DNA of 64,000 nt from Methylotenera sp. (GTDB lineage Bacteria > Pseudomonadota > Gammaproteobacteria > Burkholderiales > Methylophilaceae), in the NCBI RefSeq assembly GCF_029945705.1, contig NZ_JAQSDC010000004.1, positions 290,651-354,650 of the forward strand. Direction: 5' to 3'. Every line of letters starts with the position of its first letter. Positions within the stretch are counted from its first letter, which is position 1. The translations under genes and the position numbers were made by a program. The notes beneath the pieces were generated by a model. It did not search any database, had not been told where the DNA came from, and saw only the letters and a list, made by a program, of their open reading frames with translations. Below, in pieces: positions 44,549-53,406 of this stretch.

Positions 44549-45781
44549 ATGTCCTTAAACGCGTTATATGTCGATTTTAATTCCTACTTTGCTTCGGTAG
44601 AGCAGCAGCTTGTGCCTGAACTGCGAGGCAAGCCTATCGGCGTGTTAGCTGTGATGGCGGAAACCACTTGCTGTATCGCGGCGAGTTATGAAGCTAAAGC
44701 GTTTGGTATTAAAACAGGTACTTTGGTAAAAGAGGCGCGGAAGCTGTGTCCTGAAATGATTTTTGTTGAGGCGCGACCCGCCGTATATGTGACGTTTCAC
44801 CATAAGCTGATCGAGATTGTAGAAAGTTGTACGCATGTTGAAAAGGTACTTTCGATAGATGAAATGGTTTGCAAGCTCACGGGTAGTCAGCAGGTTCCCG
44901 AAAACGCGCTAAAACTTGCGGCCAAAATTAAGCGTGCCTTAGCTAAACAGTTTGATTATATCCGCTGCTCAATTGGCATTGCGCCCAATACCTTTTTAGC
45001 GAAAACTGCCTCGAATATGCAAAAGCCTGATGGCTGTGTGTTGATTGAACAGCATGAGCTGCCACAGCGTTTGTATGGTCTTAAGTTACGTGCTTTAAAT
45101 GGCATAGGCAAACAAATGGAGGTACGTTTAAATCGTTTCAAAATTACCACGGTGGAACAGTTATATGCGGCTAATCGCCAACAACTTCAATCTGCATGGG
45201 GCAGTGTAGAAGGTGAGCGCATGTATGACAAACTGCGCGGCTTAGAACCTCATTACGTAAAAAATGCGCGTAGTAGTTTAGGTCATTCGCACGTCATGCC
45301 ACCCGAACAACGTAACGCAGCAGGCGTTAAAGCCGTGTTGCACCGATTGTTACAAAAAGCCTGTATGCGAATGCGTAGCTATGATTTACTGGCCTCAAGA
45401 ATCAGTGTGAAAGTGAAGTTTCGCAATCAACCAAGCTGGGGTCTAGAAAGCGCGATTTCACCCACTGATAACACTTTGCGACTGATTGAAGCGCTAGAAG
45501 CATTTTTGCTACATTATCCTCAAACTAACAATGAGCCTTATGCAGTTGGCGTGTCTTTTTCTGGCTTAGTCACCGCAGATGAAGTTGCGCGTGATTTGTT
45601 TCAGATTGAGCCATTAGAAAATGAAAAAAAACTCAATAAGGCGATTGATACGCTGAATCTAAAGTTCGGTAAAAATACCGTCTATTTTGGTGGTGCGCAC
45701 GATGCCTTAAAAGATGCACCTATGCGCATCGCCTTTAACCACATTCCAGATTTAGTGGTGGAGGGCGATGGGGATGACTAA
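44549..45781 (+). CDS. Y-family DNA polymerase (DinB/UmuC type)
   Basis: A 410-residue translesion polymerase. The palm starts YVDFNSYFASVEQQ (about 7-20) with one catalytic Asp; the other pair is in SIDEM (about 102-106). The thumb helix-hairpin-helix (LRALNGIGKQMEVRLN) and a little-finger domain follow. The first motif (VDFNSYF) is between DinB (DMDCFF) and UmuC (DVNAFY) types, so I give no symbol. There is no LexA box that I can identify and no umuD/imuAB partner nearby. Confidence 0.88.
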   Translation: MSLNALYVDFNSYFASVEQQLVPELRGKPIGVLAVMAETTCCIAASYEAKAFGIKTGTLVKEARKLCPEMIFVEARPAVYVTFHHKLIEIVESCTHVEKVLSIDEMVCKLTGSQQVPENALKLAAKIKRALAKQFDYIRCSIGIAPNTFLAKTASNMQKPDGCVLIEQHELPQRLYGLKLRALNGIGKQMEVRLNRFKITTVEQLYAANRQQLQSAWGSVEGERMYDKLRGLEPHYVKNARSSLGHSHVMPPEQRNAAGVKAVLHRLLQKACMRMRSYDLLASRISVKVKFRNQPSWGLESAISPTDNTLRLIEALEAFLLHYPQTNNEPYAVGVSFSGLVTADEVARDLFQIEPLENEKKLNKAIDTLNLKFGKNTVYFGGAHDALKDAPMRIAFNHIPDLVVEGDGDD

Positions 45782-45794
45782 GTTGGTTTGTAAT

Positions 45795-46439
45795 TTAAAG
45801 CTGACAATTAACTTTGCCAAATTGAATATCAACCAAGTTGTCGGTGATTTGCATTATTTCCTCTTTGGAGTGGCTAATGTAAATCATTGGGATGTTAATT
45901 TCATCTGATACTAATTTTAAGAACGGCAGTATTTGGCTTTTAAGTCTGTCATCCAAAGAGGCTAATGGCTCATCGAGCATTAATAATCTTGGTGAGCTGA
46001 GTAGGGCACGACCCAAGGCTACACGTTGTTTTTCACCACCAGAGAGCTGATGTGGACGTTGCTTTAACAAATGTCCAATTTCTAGTAATTCGACTATTTG
46101 CTTGAGTTGGAATTGCTGATTTTGTACTGGGGTGAAGTTTAAGGCATAGCTTAAATTCCGCTCGACAGTCAGGTGCGGAAACAGCCGCCCATCTTGAAAA
46201 ACCAAGCCAATTTTACGTTGATGTATAGGTTTGTTGATACGTGCTTGGCTGTCAAGTAAGCATTCACCATCAATTACAATGCGGCCACTGTCAGGTTGCG
46301 TGATGCCAGCAATGATACTGAGTAAAGTGCTTTTACCCGCGCCAGAAGGGCCGAATATTGCCGTAACACGCTGGTTTAATTGCAGTGAGGCATCTAATTC
46401 AAAGTGTTTGCGTTTAAGGCGTGCTTGAATTTCAATCAT
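45795..46439 (-). CDS. modC: Molybdate ABC transporter ATPase, short form lacking the Mop domain
   Basis: A 214-residue ABC ATPase. Walker A is GPSGAGKST (about 30-38), the signature LSGGEKQRV (about 127-135) and Walker B LLMLDEP (about 148-154) are intact. E. coli ModC is about 350 residues with a C-terminal molybdate-binding Mop/TOBE domain; that domain is absent here. I chose ATG 46439 (MIEIQARL), which overlaps the modB stop by 8 bases. It energises the ModAB system. Confidence 0.9.
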   Translation of the reverse strand: MIEIQARLKRKHFELDASLQLNQRVTAIFGPSGAGKSTLLSIIAGITQPDSGRIVIDGECLLDSQARINKPIHQRKIGLVFQDGRLFPHLTVERNLSYALNFTPVQNQQFQLKQIVELLEIGHLLKQRPHQLSGGEKQRVALGRALLSSPRLLMLDEPLASLDDRLKSQILPFLKLVSDEINIPMIYISHSKEEIMQITDNLVDIQFGKVNCQL

Positions 46440-47142
46440 GATGACGACCAATACTCTGATTGGCTTTACGTTCTAGTCTATCGCTAATCATCAATGCGCC
46501 CAGCGCTAGTGCCATGCTTAATATGACCAACCGTAACGCAGGTAAGTCACCATCAGGAATCTGCGTATAGGTATAAATTGCTAATGGTAGTGTGCGTGTT
46601 TCATTCTCAATATTGCCAACAAAAGTGATGGTTGCACCAAACTCACCTAAGCTGCGACTAAACGCTAAAATCAAGCCTGTAATAATGCCGGGCATTGAAA
46701 GTGGCAAGGTGATGGTGAAGAATACTTTTAGTGGATGCGCGCCTAATGATTGTGCTGCAATCTCCAAACCTTTATCTACTTGCGAAATTGCTAATCGCGC
46801 TGAACGTACCATCAGTGGGAATGCCATCACCGCAGAGGCAACTACCGCACCTATCCATGTGAAGGCTAAGCTAAAACCAAAAATATTGTGCAAATATTTA
46901 CCGATTAAGCCTTGGTTACCTAATAAAAGTAAAAGCAAAAATCCAGGCACTACTGGCGGCAGCACTAAAGGTAGATGCACCAAGCTATCGAGCAATGACT
47001 TACCAAAGAATGATTTTCTCGCCAACACCCAAGCGACTAAAACTGCGGGCACTAAAATCAACACAACACAAAACAGCGCTATTTTTAAAGATAACGCTAA
47101 TATGCTTATTTCAGATGGTGTGAATCGTAATATATCTAGCAT
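46432..47142 (-). CDS. modB: Molybdate ABC transporter permease
   Basis: A 236-residue inner-membrane permease with five to six helices. The ATPase-contact loop reads AAQSLGAHPLKVFFTITLPLSMPG (about 129-152), characteristic of ModB, and RSLGEFGATITFVGN follows. It is in the order modA-modB-modC with 15 bases after modA. Confidence 0.93.
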   Translation of the reverse strand: MLDILRFTPSEISILALSLKIALFCVVLILVPAVLVAWVLARKSFFGKSLLDSLVHLPLVLPPVVPGFLLLLLLGNQGLIGKYLHNIFGFSLAFTWIGAVVASAVMAFPLMVRSARLAISQVDKGLEIAAQSLGAHPLKVFFTITLPLSMPGIITGLILAFSRSLGEFGATITFVGNIENETRTLPLAIYTYTQIPDGDLPALRLVILSMALALGALMISDRLERKANQSIGRHHD

Positions 47143-47157
47143 AGTGTCATAAAATAT

Positions 47158-47925
47158 TTAAGGAAGATTGGTGGTAAAGCCGTATTTGATAAAGATTACT
47201 TTGGCTTTCTCAGATTTCAAATAATCATAAAAGCCTGCAGCTGTAGGACTTGCATTTTTTACCAACGCCAAAGGATACACAATTAAGTCGTGGCTCGCAT
47301 CAGGAAAAGTAGAGATTACTTCAACCTTGTTTGAGACTTTGGCATCCGTTGCATAGACAATGCCTGCATCACACTCGCCGCGTTCAACAAATATTAGCGC
47401 TGCCCGCACATCTTGTGTACCAACAATGCGTAACTTAACTGAATCCCACCAATTAAGACTTTTTAATGATTGCTTAGCGTAGATGCCAGCGGGCACAGAA
47501 TCTAATTCTCCTGTACATAACTTGCCGCTAAAGGCGCCTGCGATATTAAAGTTTTTGTCCATATCTACTTTAAAAGCTTTATTTTTTGGGGCAATCAGCA
47601 CTAATTGATTGCCTAGTAAGTTCACTCTGCTATCTACTTTAAGCAAGGTTTTATCTTGCAGATAACTCATCCACTTAGTATCTGCTGAGATGAATATATC
47701 CGCAGGTGCGCCTTTTTCAATTTGCTTCGCTAGTGTAGAAGAGGAGGCAAATGATGTTTGAATTTGCACAGCTTGTTCTTTTTCATATTGAGCAGCAATG
47801 TCAGTGATGGCGTTGGTTAAGCTCGCCGCAGCAAATATTGTTACTTTATCCTGAGCATTCGATACTGAGCTAATCAACATCAACATCACGCTGAATATCA
47901 GCTTGATATCATTATTTTTAATCAT
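47158..47925 (-). CDS. modA: Molybdate ABC transporter substrate-binding protein
   Basis: A 255-residue periplasmic binding protein with a signal peptide (cleaved near SNAQ, residue 25). FAAASLTNAITDIAAQYE (about 31-48), the oxyanion-binding FASSSTLAKQIEKGAPADIFISAD and ERGECDAGIVYATDA (about 180-194) are ModA hallmarks. It binds molybdate or tungstate. It follows the porin gene after 49 bases. Confidence 0.93.
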   Translation of the reverse strand: MIKNNDIKLIFSVMLMLISSVSNAQDKVTIFAAASLTNAITDIAAQYEKEQAVQIQTSFASSSTLAKQIEKGAPADIFISADTKWMSYLQDKTLLKVDSRVNLLGNQLVLIAPKNKAFKVDMDKNFNIAGAFSGKLCTGELDSVPAGIYAKQSLKSLNWWDSVKLRIVGTQDVRAALIFVERGECDAGIVYATDAKVSNKVEVISTFPDASHDLIVYPLALVKNASPTAAGFYDYLKSEKAKVIFIKYGFTTNLP

Positions 47926-47974
47926 GATTTTTACCTATTAATTTTTGAGTGATAATTTTTGATGTAGAGTTCAC

Positions 47975-49537
47975 TTAGAAATCTAACTGAGCGCGCATCG
48001 TTAAGGCATCTTCTTTGTCACTTAGCTTGCCATTCACGTTGATGTCCGTATCAAACTTAGTATGCACATAATTCATCATAATGCGTATGTATGGGTTAAG
48101 TATCCATTTGGCGCCAAGCGTCCAAGCGTCGGCTTCGTTGCTACCCAGCACAATGCCGCCAGCATTTTTGAATGTTCCACCTGAACATGTACCAACTGGA
48201 GTAATCGTACCATCACCTAAGTTGCGAACTGTAGTCGCGTTAGAACAGACTCCATTGCTATCAACAGCAAAGTCACTTGCATCAAATTTGCTATACCTTA
48301 GACCAAGTTCTAAAGCTCCCCAACCATTTTTATTTAGCTCAAAATTACTTTTTGGTAAAATACGACCAAACTGTCCATCTTTATAGCTATCAGCGTAGTT
48401 CTCACCTGTGACTAACCACATCGCTTCTGCGTACCAAGCTTTTATATCTTTATCATATGCTCTCGCAGCCGAAGCTCCTGTGCCCGTTGTGGCTGCTGAC
48501 GTTCCTTCATAGTTAGAAACATCATATTCCCCTTGAAGCTTTACTGGACCATGTGCTAAAGCTGTTTCAATGCCATAACGTGTTCTTTCTACACTATCAC
48601 CAGTAAATGTTGCTGGTGCAAAAAAGTTAACACCACGCGCTTCAGTTTGGCTTGCAGATGCACTGGCTGTTGCCTGAATACCATGGTTGTACCAGCCGCC
48701 TAAATGCGTGACAGATTGACTCCACCCAGCCCACTGGGCTGGGTTTATTGTGGCGCGCAGGGTTACATCTTTACCATCTTTACTCTGATTTGTTCCAAGT
48801 GCTTCATCATTGCCTTGACCTGTGCCATTAGTCACAGCGAAAGCATACGTGCTGCCTTTAAACGGTGTGCCATAGACCATAGCACCTCGCTCGTAAATAT
48901 CATCTCCATAGGTGTTGTAAGCCAGCGAGCGTTCTAGAAAATCTGAGTAAGTGTCGGTTGTGGAATTCTCTAAGCTTTTGAAAGTTTTAAACTGCCCAAC
49001 ACGAAATTTAGCTTGTGGCCACCAATTGGCTTCTACATAGGCATTCACAAGACGTGTGCTGGCGGCTGAGTGGTCAATCTCTAAGCGCATTAGGTAGTTT
49101 TGAAATAAGCCTAATTGTGTATTAAATCGCGCGCGACGAATGCTCCATGTATCAGGATTGCCGTCATCGCCACTGAATGCGCGGTAATCAGCCTCAACTC
49201 GCCCGTTAAACTGTAAGTTCCAGTTTCCTGTGCCATCCTCAAACTTAATGCCTTCTTTGAAGTTTGCATAAACTGGATTGCCTTTGCTACTACCTTTTTC
49301 TTCAGACTTGACTATTTTTGATTGGCTAACTTGGTTACTAATGCCAACTAGCTCTTTGGTTAATACGTCTATTTGCTTATCTTGCTCGGCACGTTGATCA
49401 ATTAACTGTTGAACTTTTAGTTCTAAACTCTTAATACGGGATGCGGCATCATCATCTTGTGCAAACAATGTGGTCGGAAAGGCAGTTGTGATGGCTAAAA
49501 CAAGCAGTGATTTTGAAAGGTGATGGTTGGTCCGCAT
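47975..49537 (-). CDS. OprP/OprO-type outer-membrane porin, molybdate-linked
   Basis: A 520-residue outer-membrane porin. After the signal peptide (LFAQ near 26) comes a coiled-coil segment (SRIKSLELKVQQLIDQRAEQDKQIDVL, about 32-58), then a 16-stranded barrel of the phosphate-selective porin O/P family, ending in Phe (MRAQLDF). It is the first gene before modABC, with a ModE operator upstream (49650-49677). It probably lets molybdate or a related oxyanion cross the outer membrane; this is inferred from context. Confidence 0.85.
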   Translation of the reverse strand: MRTNHHLSKSLLVLAITTAFPTTLFAQDDDAASRIKSLELKVQQLIDQRAEQDKQIDVLTKELVGISNQVSQSKIVKSEEKGSSKGNPVYANFKEGIKFEDGTGNWNLQFNGRVEADYRAFSGDDGNPDTWSIRRARFNTQLGLFQNYLMRLEIDHSAASTRLVNAYVEANWWPQAKFRVGQFKTFKSLENSTTDTYSDFLERSLAYNTYGDDIYERGAMVYGTPFKGSTYAFAVTNGTGQGNDEALGTNQSKDGKDVTLRATINPAQWAGWSQSVTHLGGWYNHGIQATASASASQTEARGVNFFAPATFTGDSVERTRYGIETALAHGPVKLQGEYDVSNYEGTSAATTGTGASAARAYDKDIKAWYAEAMWLVTGENYADSYKDGQFGRILPKSNFELNKNGWGALELGLRYSKFDASDFAVDSNGVCSNATTVRNLGDGTITPVGTCSGGTFKNAGGIVLGSNEADAWTLGAKWILNPYIRIMMNYVHTKFDTDINVNGKLSDKEDALTMRAQLDF

Positions 49538-49649
49538 AGTTACCCCTTAGTTTTTTCTATAGTTAAGTTGTTTTTTTATTTAATTTATTTTTATTAATGT
49601 TTGGTGATTTTTAAGCTTATTGACTCGCTATTTCCATTTAATCATAACT

Positions 49650-49677
49650 ATCGCTATATTCAAACAGGAATAGCGAT
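49650..49677. promoter_or_regulatory. ModE operator upstream of porin-modABC
   Basis: ATCGCTAT (49650-49657) and ATAGCGAT (49670-49677) form perfect 8-base arms with a 12-base spacer. The halves match the E. coli ModE box (ATCGnTATATA ... TAnnGCGAT). It lies between the short modE gene and the porin gene. This places the porin under molybdate control. Confidence 0.85.
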
Positions 49678-49715
49678 TGCCAGCATAATTTTCATTATGC
49701 AAAATCAACTTAGGT

Positions 49716-50072
49716 TTATATTTCGTCTGATTTTTTTAGATTATTGAGGATGTGGTTCAGCTCGACTTCGACTGCGGTATGCGCCTTAATAATAAGATCT
49801 CGATAATTTTTGAGGATAAATCGACCGAAATCAGTCAGTTGAGCGCCCCCACCATGATGTCCACCAGGTGAGCTATTGACTAGAGGCTGATTAAAAGACT
49901 TATTCATGACATCGACCAGTTCCCAAGCTCTGCGATACGACATATGCATTTGTTTGGCTGCGGATGAGATAGAGCCACAAGCGTCGATGGTTTCCAGTAA
50001 CTCAGCTTTACCTGGACCCATAACCACCGAGCTGTCGTTTGCAATTCTTATCTTAAGTTGATTATTCGCCAT
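49716..50072 (-). CDS. ModE-like regulator, DNA-binding domain only
   Basis: A 118-residue protein matching the N-terminal winged helix of ModE: GPGKAELLETIDACGSISSAAKQMHMSYRRAWELVDVMN (about 18-56), then GGHHGGGAQLTDFG (about 69-82). The two C-terminal Mop/TOBE domains of E. coli ModE (262 residues) are missing, so molybdate sensing by this protein alone is unexplained. The operator lies directly downstream, in front of porin-modABC. Confidence 0.88.
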   Translation of the reverse strand: MANNQLKIRIANDSSVVMGPGKAELLETIDACGSISSAAKQMHMSYRRAWELVDVMNKSFNQPLVNSSPGGHHGGGAQLTDFGRFILKNYRDLIIKAHTAVEVELNHILNNLKKSDEI

Positions 50073-50141
50073 GACGTAAGTGTAATATATTTAAGCCATG
50101 GCGCATTCATTTGCATTTAATCAGTTTAAGGGTTGAGTCAT

Positions 50142-50864
50142 TCATTTGATTGGATTAAATGTACGCTGAAAAAATACAGGGTCTATTTTAGATTTTAGGC
50201 GATAGAGTTGGGCAGGGCGGTTGGCAGCTTCTTTGTAGTTTGGCGTCGCTTCTAGTAAGTCTGTTGATAGCATGCGCGTGCGAAATGAACTTTTTTCTAG
50301 CGGCCTAGCTAACACTGCCTCGTAGGCGTTTTGTAATTCTTTCAGCGTGAAAAATTCTGGCATTAAAAATGCAGGCAGTGAAGTGTATTCCACTTTGCTG
50401 CGTAGCCTATGTATAGCCGTTGCGAGTATGTTGGCATGGTCGAAGGCTAGTGTAGTCGCCACACCATTATCTATCACATCAAACCATTGCGCATCGCTGG
50501 CATTGGCACCACTACTTGGTGTTTGAATGTCATTAATAGCCAGTGTGGAAAAATAGACATGCGTGGTAGACCAGCCGCGCGGATCTCTATTTGAGTTTCC
50601 CCAACTAGCTAGTTGTTCCAGATAGGCGGTTTTTACGCCAGTTTTTTCCAATAGTTTACGCCTTGCGGTTGCTTCTAAATTTTCATCTTTCATCACATCT
50701 ACAAAGCCACCCACGAGCGCCCATTGGTTTGGATAGGGTTCACTTTCATCTTCATTTCGCTTAATTAACAATACATTTAGCTTATTTTCAAGCAGGCTAA
50801 ATACCACTATATCTACCGTGGTGAGTGGTTTCTCGAAGTTTAATTTACTGGCTTTTGTCGACAT
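50142..50864 (-). CDS. nrtR: NrtR NUDIX-family regulator of NAD metabolism
   Basis: A 240-residue protein with an N-terminal NUDIX domain and a C-terminal winged helix. The NUDIX box reads GGFVDVMKDENLEATARRKLLEKTG: the REUxEE core has RK instead of RE, so hydrolysis is probably lost and the domain senses ADP-ribose-type ligands. It is divergent from prs-like/nadV with two palindromes between them, the classical NrtR arrangement. Confidence 0.9.
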   Translation of the reverse strand: MSTKASKLNFEKPLTTVDIVVFSLLENKLNVLLIKRNEDESEPYPNQWALVGGFVDVMKDENLEATARRKLLEKTGVKTAYLEQLASWGNSNRDPRGWSTTHVYFSTLAINDIQTPSSGANASDAQWFDVIDNGVATTLAFDHANILATAIHRLRSKVEYTSLPAFLMPEFFTLKELQNAYEAVLARPLEKSSFRTRMLSTDLLEATPNYKEAANRPAQLYRLKSKIDPVFFQRTFNPIK

Positions 50865-50908
50865 GTTTGATTATTTTTTATTCATTTAGTGTTGACATTG
50901 TAAATTGC

Positions 50909-50929
50909 TTAGTTGTATAGTGCAACTAA
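50909..50929. promoter_or_regulatory. NrtR operator, site 1
   Basis: TTAGTTG (50909-50915) and CAACTAA (50923-50929): perfect 7-base arms. Its centre (50919) is 22 bases from the centre of site 2, two helical turns, so two dimers could bind the same face. Confidence 0.78.
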
Positions 50930-50952
50930 CTTAGTTGTACATAACAACTAAG
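50930..50952. promoter_or_regulatory. NrtR operator, site 2
   Basis: CTTAGTTGT (50930-50938) and ACAACTAAG (50944-50952): perfect 9-base arms, 5-base spacer. It lies about 50 bases before the prs-like start, directly next to site 1. Confidence 0.8.
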
Positions 50953-51004
50953 TAGGTGTTAAGTAGTTATGTATGATGTGAAGTGACGAGTGAGGAATAA
51001 TAAA

Positions 51005-51853
51005 ATGATCAGTATTGTTAATAAAAATGACATTAATAAAATAAGTGTGCAAAAAGTAACGCCTACTATATTCCCTGATGGCACAAGCCAAGTGTGGAAG
51101 TTAGATTTAGATGTTTATAAAAATGGTTCGGTAAAGATTGTTTGGAGTTTTGAGCAAGAGGCTGAGCTAATTTGGGTGAACCAATTAATCGCGCTTCTAG
51201 ATTCTGCTGAAATTGCCATTGATGAGTTATATATGCCTTATTTGCCGTATGCGCGACAAGACAAAAGTGTTTCAAACACCACAACATTCGCTAAGGCTGT
51301 ATTTTTAAGAAGCTTATTGCTTGATAAGGTTGGCAAGTTGACAACTTTGGATGCACATAGCGAACATGCTGCAGTTAAGTCATATTCAGCTCAACCCTAT
51401 ATCAACAAAGCGATATTAGAATTTAAACCTGATGTTTTGGTTTTTCCAGATGAAGGCGCTTATGAGCGTTACCAAAACCAAATTGAGCAAAATGATTTTG
51501 AGGTATTGGTGTTGGATAAAGTGCGTGACCAAGCCACTGGCGCTATTAAATCGTTGACATTGGATGCGCAAAAGACATCGTCAGTATTAAGTGATAATCA
51601 AAAAGAAAAGCACTACAGAATGTTGATCATTGATGACATTTGCGATGGTGGAGCCACTTTTAATCATGCAGCATTGTTTTTACATGAAAAGTATCACTGC
51701 GAAATTGCTTTATACGTGACCCACGGAATTTTTAGTAAAGGTTACGAAAATATGATTAATGCTGGAATTGCAGAGTTTTTTACCACACAAAGTTTAATCA
51801 AAAACATATCAGGATACGCGTTAATAGAAATGGAGAATGAAAATGACATTTAA
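51005..51853 (+). CDS. Ribose-phosphate pyrophosphokinase-like protein
   Basis: A 282-residue PRPP synthetase homologue. It has the signature YMPYLPYARQDKS (about 76-88) and the PRPP loop MLIIDDICDGGATF (about 209-222). It would supply PRPP for the NadV reaction encoded next. ATG 51005 follows GAGGAAT; an earlier in-frame codon at 50990 has no ribosome site. It is a second, pathway-dedicated prs, since the housekeeping copy is normally elsewhere (inference). Confidence 0.88.
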   Translation: MISIVNKNDINKISVQKVTPTIFPDGTSQVWKLDLDVYKNGSVKIVWSFEQEAELIWVNQLIALLDSAEIAIDELYMPYLPYARQDKSVSNTTTFAKAVFLRSLLLDKVGKLTTLDAHSEHAAVKSYSAQPYINKAILEFKPDVLVFPDEGAYERYQNQIEQNDFEVLVLDKVRDQATGAIKSLTLDAQKTSSVLSDNQKEKHYRMLIIDDICDGGATFNHAALFLHEKYHCEIALYVTHGIFSKGYENMINAGIAEFFTTQSLIKNISGYALIEMENENDI

Positions 51854-53345
51854 AACAAAACCAATCACAACAACAGATAGCTATAAATTAGCCCATGCGC
51901 GTATGTACCCAGAAGGTACTGAGTTTATTTACTCAAATTTTACGCCACGTAGCAATACGCACTTGAACATACCAGAGCAATATAAAACCAATAAAATCGT
52001 GTTTTTTGGGATTCAAGGTGTAGTTAAGCAAATGCACGAAGAGTGGAAAGAGGGCTTCTTTGATACACCAATTGAAGAGGTGTTGGCAGACTTTAAAACC
52101 AGAACCGCACCATTTACAGGGGATTATCCTGTGGATATTACTTCAATTGCAGCGTTACACAAATTAGGCTTTTTGCCGATTAAAATTAAAGCATTAAAAG
52201 AAGGTTCGCGTGTAAATATTGGCGTGCCTGTTTTCACTATTATTAACACCAAGCCTGAATTTTACTGGTTGACAAATTATTTAGAATCTTACTTATCTGC
52301 GGAGTCTTGGAAGCCAACCACCACGGCAACCATAGCCGATATTTACAGAAAAATCATCACTAGTTATGCTGATGAAACAGGCGGCAATAAAGACTTTATC
52401 GACTTTCAAGGTCATGACTTTTCTATGCGAGGAATGTCAGGCTCTGTTGATTCTGCCAAAGCTGGAGCGGGCCACTTAACCTCGTTTAAAGGTACAGATA
52501 CATTGAGTGCGGTAGATTATTTAGAGTATTTCTATGATGCTAAGAACACCTTTGTTGCAGCTTCAGTACCAGCATCTGAACACAGTGTGATGTGTATTAA
52601 CGGTGAAACAGACGAGAAAGAAACGATACGCAGGTTGATTGAAGATTTATACCCAACTGGCATTGTATCTGTGGTGTCTGACTCTTGGGATTTCTGGAAA
52701 GTTATCTCAGTTTATGCGAGTGAGTTAAAAGATACGATTTTAAACAGGCAGCCTGATTCTATGGGTTTCGCTAAGGTGGTATTTCGCCCCGATAGTGGCG
52801 ACCCAGTAGAGATTATCTGTGGTAGCGAAAACTTACTATCTGAAAATCCAACACCAGCTGAATTAGGTGCAGTAGAAGTGTTATGGAATATTTTTGGAGG
52901 CACGATCAACGAAAAAGGGTACAAAACCTTGAATCAACATGTTGGATTAATTTACGGAGATTCAATTACGCCACAACGGGCAGATGACATTTTACGCAGA
53001 TTAAAAGCCAAAGGTTTTGCTTCAGATAATGTGGTGTTTGGTATTGGTTCATACACTTACCAATATTTAACCCGCGATACTTTGGGCTTTGCCATGAAGG
53101 CCACTTATGGCGTAGTGGCTGGTAAACCCGTTGAAATTGTCAAAAATCCAATCACGGACAGTGGCACTAAAAAATCTGCTAAAGGTTTATTACGCGTGGA
53201 GTATCAAGATGGTGAATACATCTTATATGACCGTCAATCTTCTGAACAGGAAACATTAGGAGAGTTAAGAGTCATTTATGAAAATGGTGATTTCTATAAC
53301 CCAATTAGCCTTGTAGAAATTAGAGTGGCGTTAACTTCAGCTTAA
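51843..53345 (+). CDS. nadV: Nicotinamide phosphoribosyltransferase
   Basis: A 500-residue NAMPT/NadV-type enzyme making NMN from nicotinamide and PRPP. Visible segments are ITTTDSYKLAHARMYPEGTEFIYSNFTPR at the N-terminus, DFQGHDFSMRGMSG (about 183-196), and VVFRPDSGDPVEI (about 303-315). I chose ATG 51843, 7 bases after GGAG; an ATG at 51837 is less well placed. It overlaps the prs-like gene end by 11 bases. Such prs-nadV pairs also occur in phages, so transfer is possible. Confidence 0.93.
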   Translation: MTFKTKPITTTDSYKLAHARMYPEGTEFIYSNFTPRSNTHLNIPEQYKTNKIVFFGIQGVVKQMHEEWKEGFFDTPIEEVLADFKTRTAPFTGDYPVDITSIAALHKLGFLPIKIKALKEGSRVNIGVPVFTIINTKPEFYWLTNYLESYLSAESWKPTTTATIADIYRKIITSYADETGGNKDFIDFQGHDFSMRGMSGSVDSAKAGAGHLTSFKGTDTLSAVDYLEYFYDAKNTFVAASVPASEHSVMCINGETDEKETIRRLIEDLYPTGIVSVVSDSWDFWKVISVYASELKDTILNRQPDSMGFAKVVFRPDSGDPVEIICGSENLLSENPTPAELGAVEVLWNIFGGTINEKGYKTLNQHVGLIYGDSITPQRADDILRRLKAKGFASDNVVFGIGSYTYQYLTRDTLGFAMKATYGVVAGKPVEIVKNPITDSGTKKSAKGLLRVEYQDGEYILYDRQSSEQETLGELRVIYENGDFYNPISLVEIRVALTSA

Positions 53346-53350
53346 AAAGA

Positions 53351-53398
53351 GCTTAACAGGCAGAGGAAGTTGAATGCCACTGCCTGTTGAGTTTAAGC
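53351..53398. terminator. Hairpin between convergent nadV and pentapeptide gene
   Basis: Inner arms AACAGGCAG (53355-53363) and CTGCCTGTT (53380-53388), outer arms GCTTAA and TTAAGC. There is no clear T run, so this is a likely but unproven bidirectional terminator. Confidence 0.6.
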
Positions 53399-53406
53399 TG
53401 GCGTGT

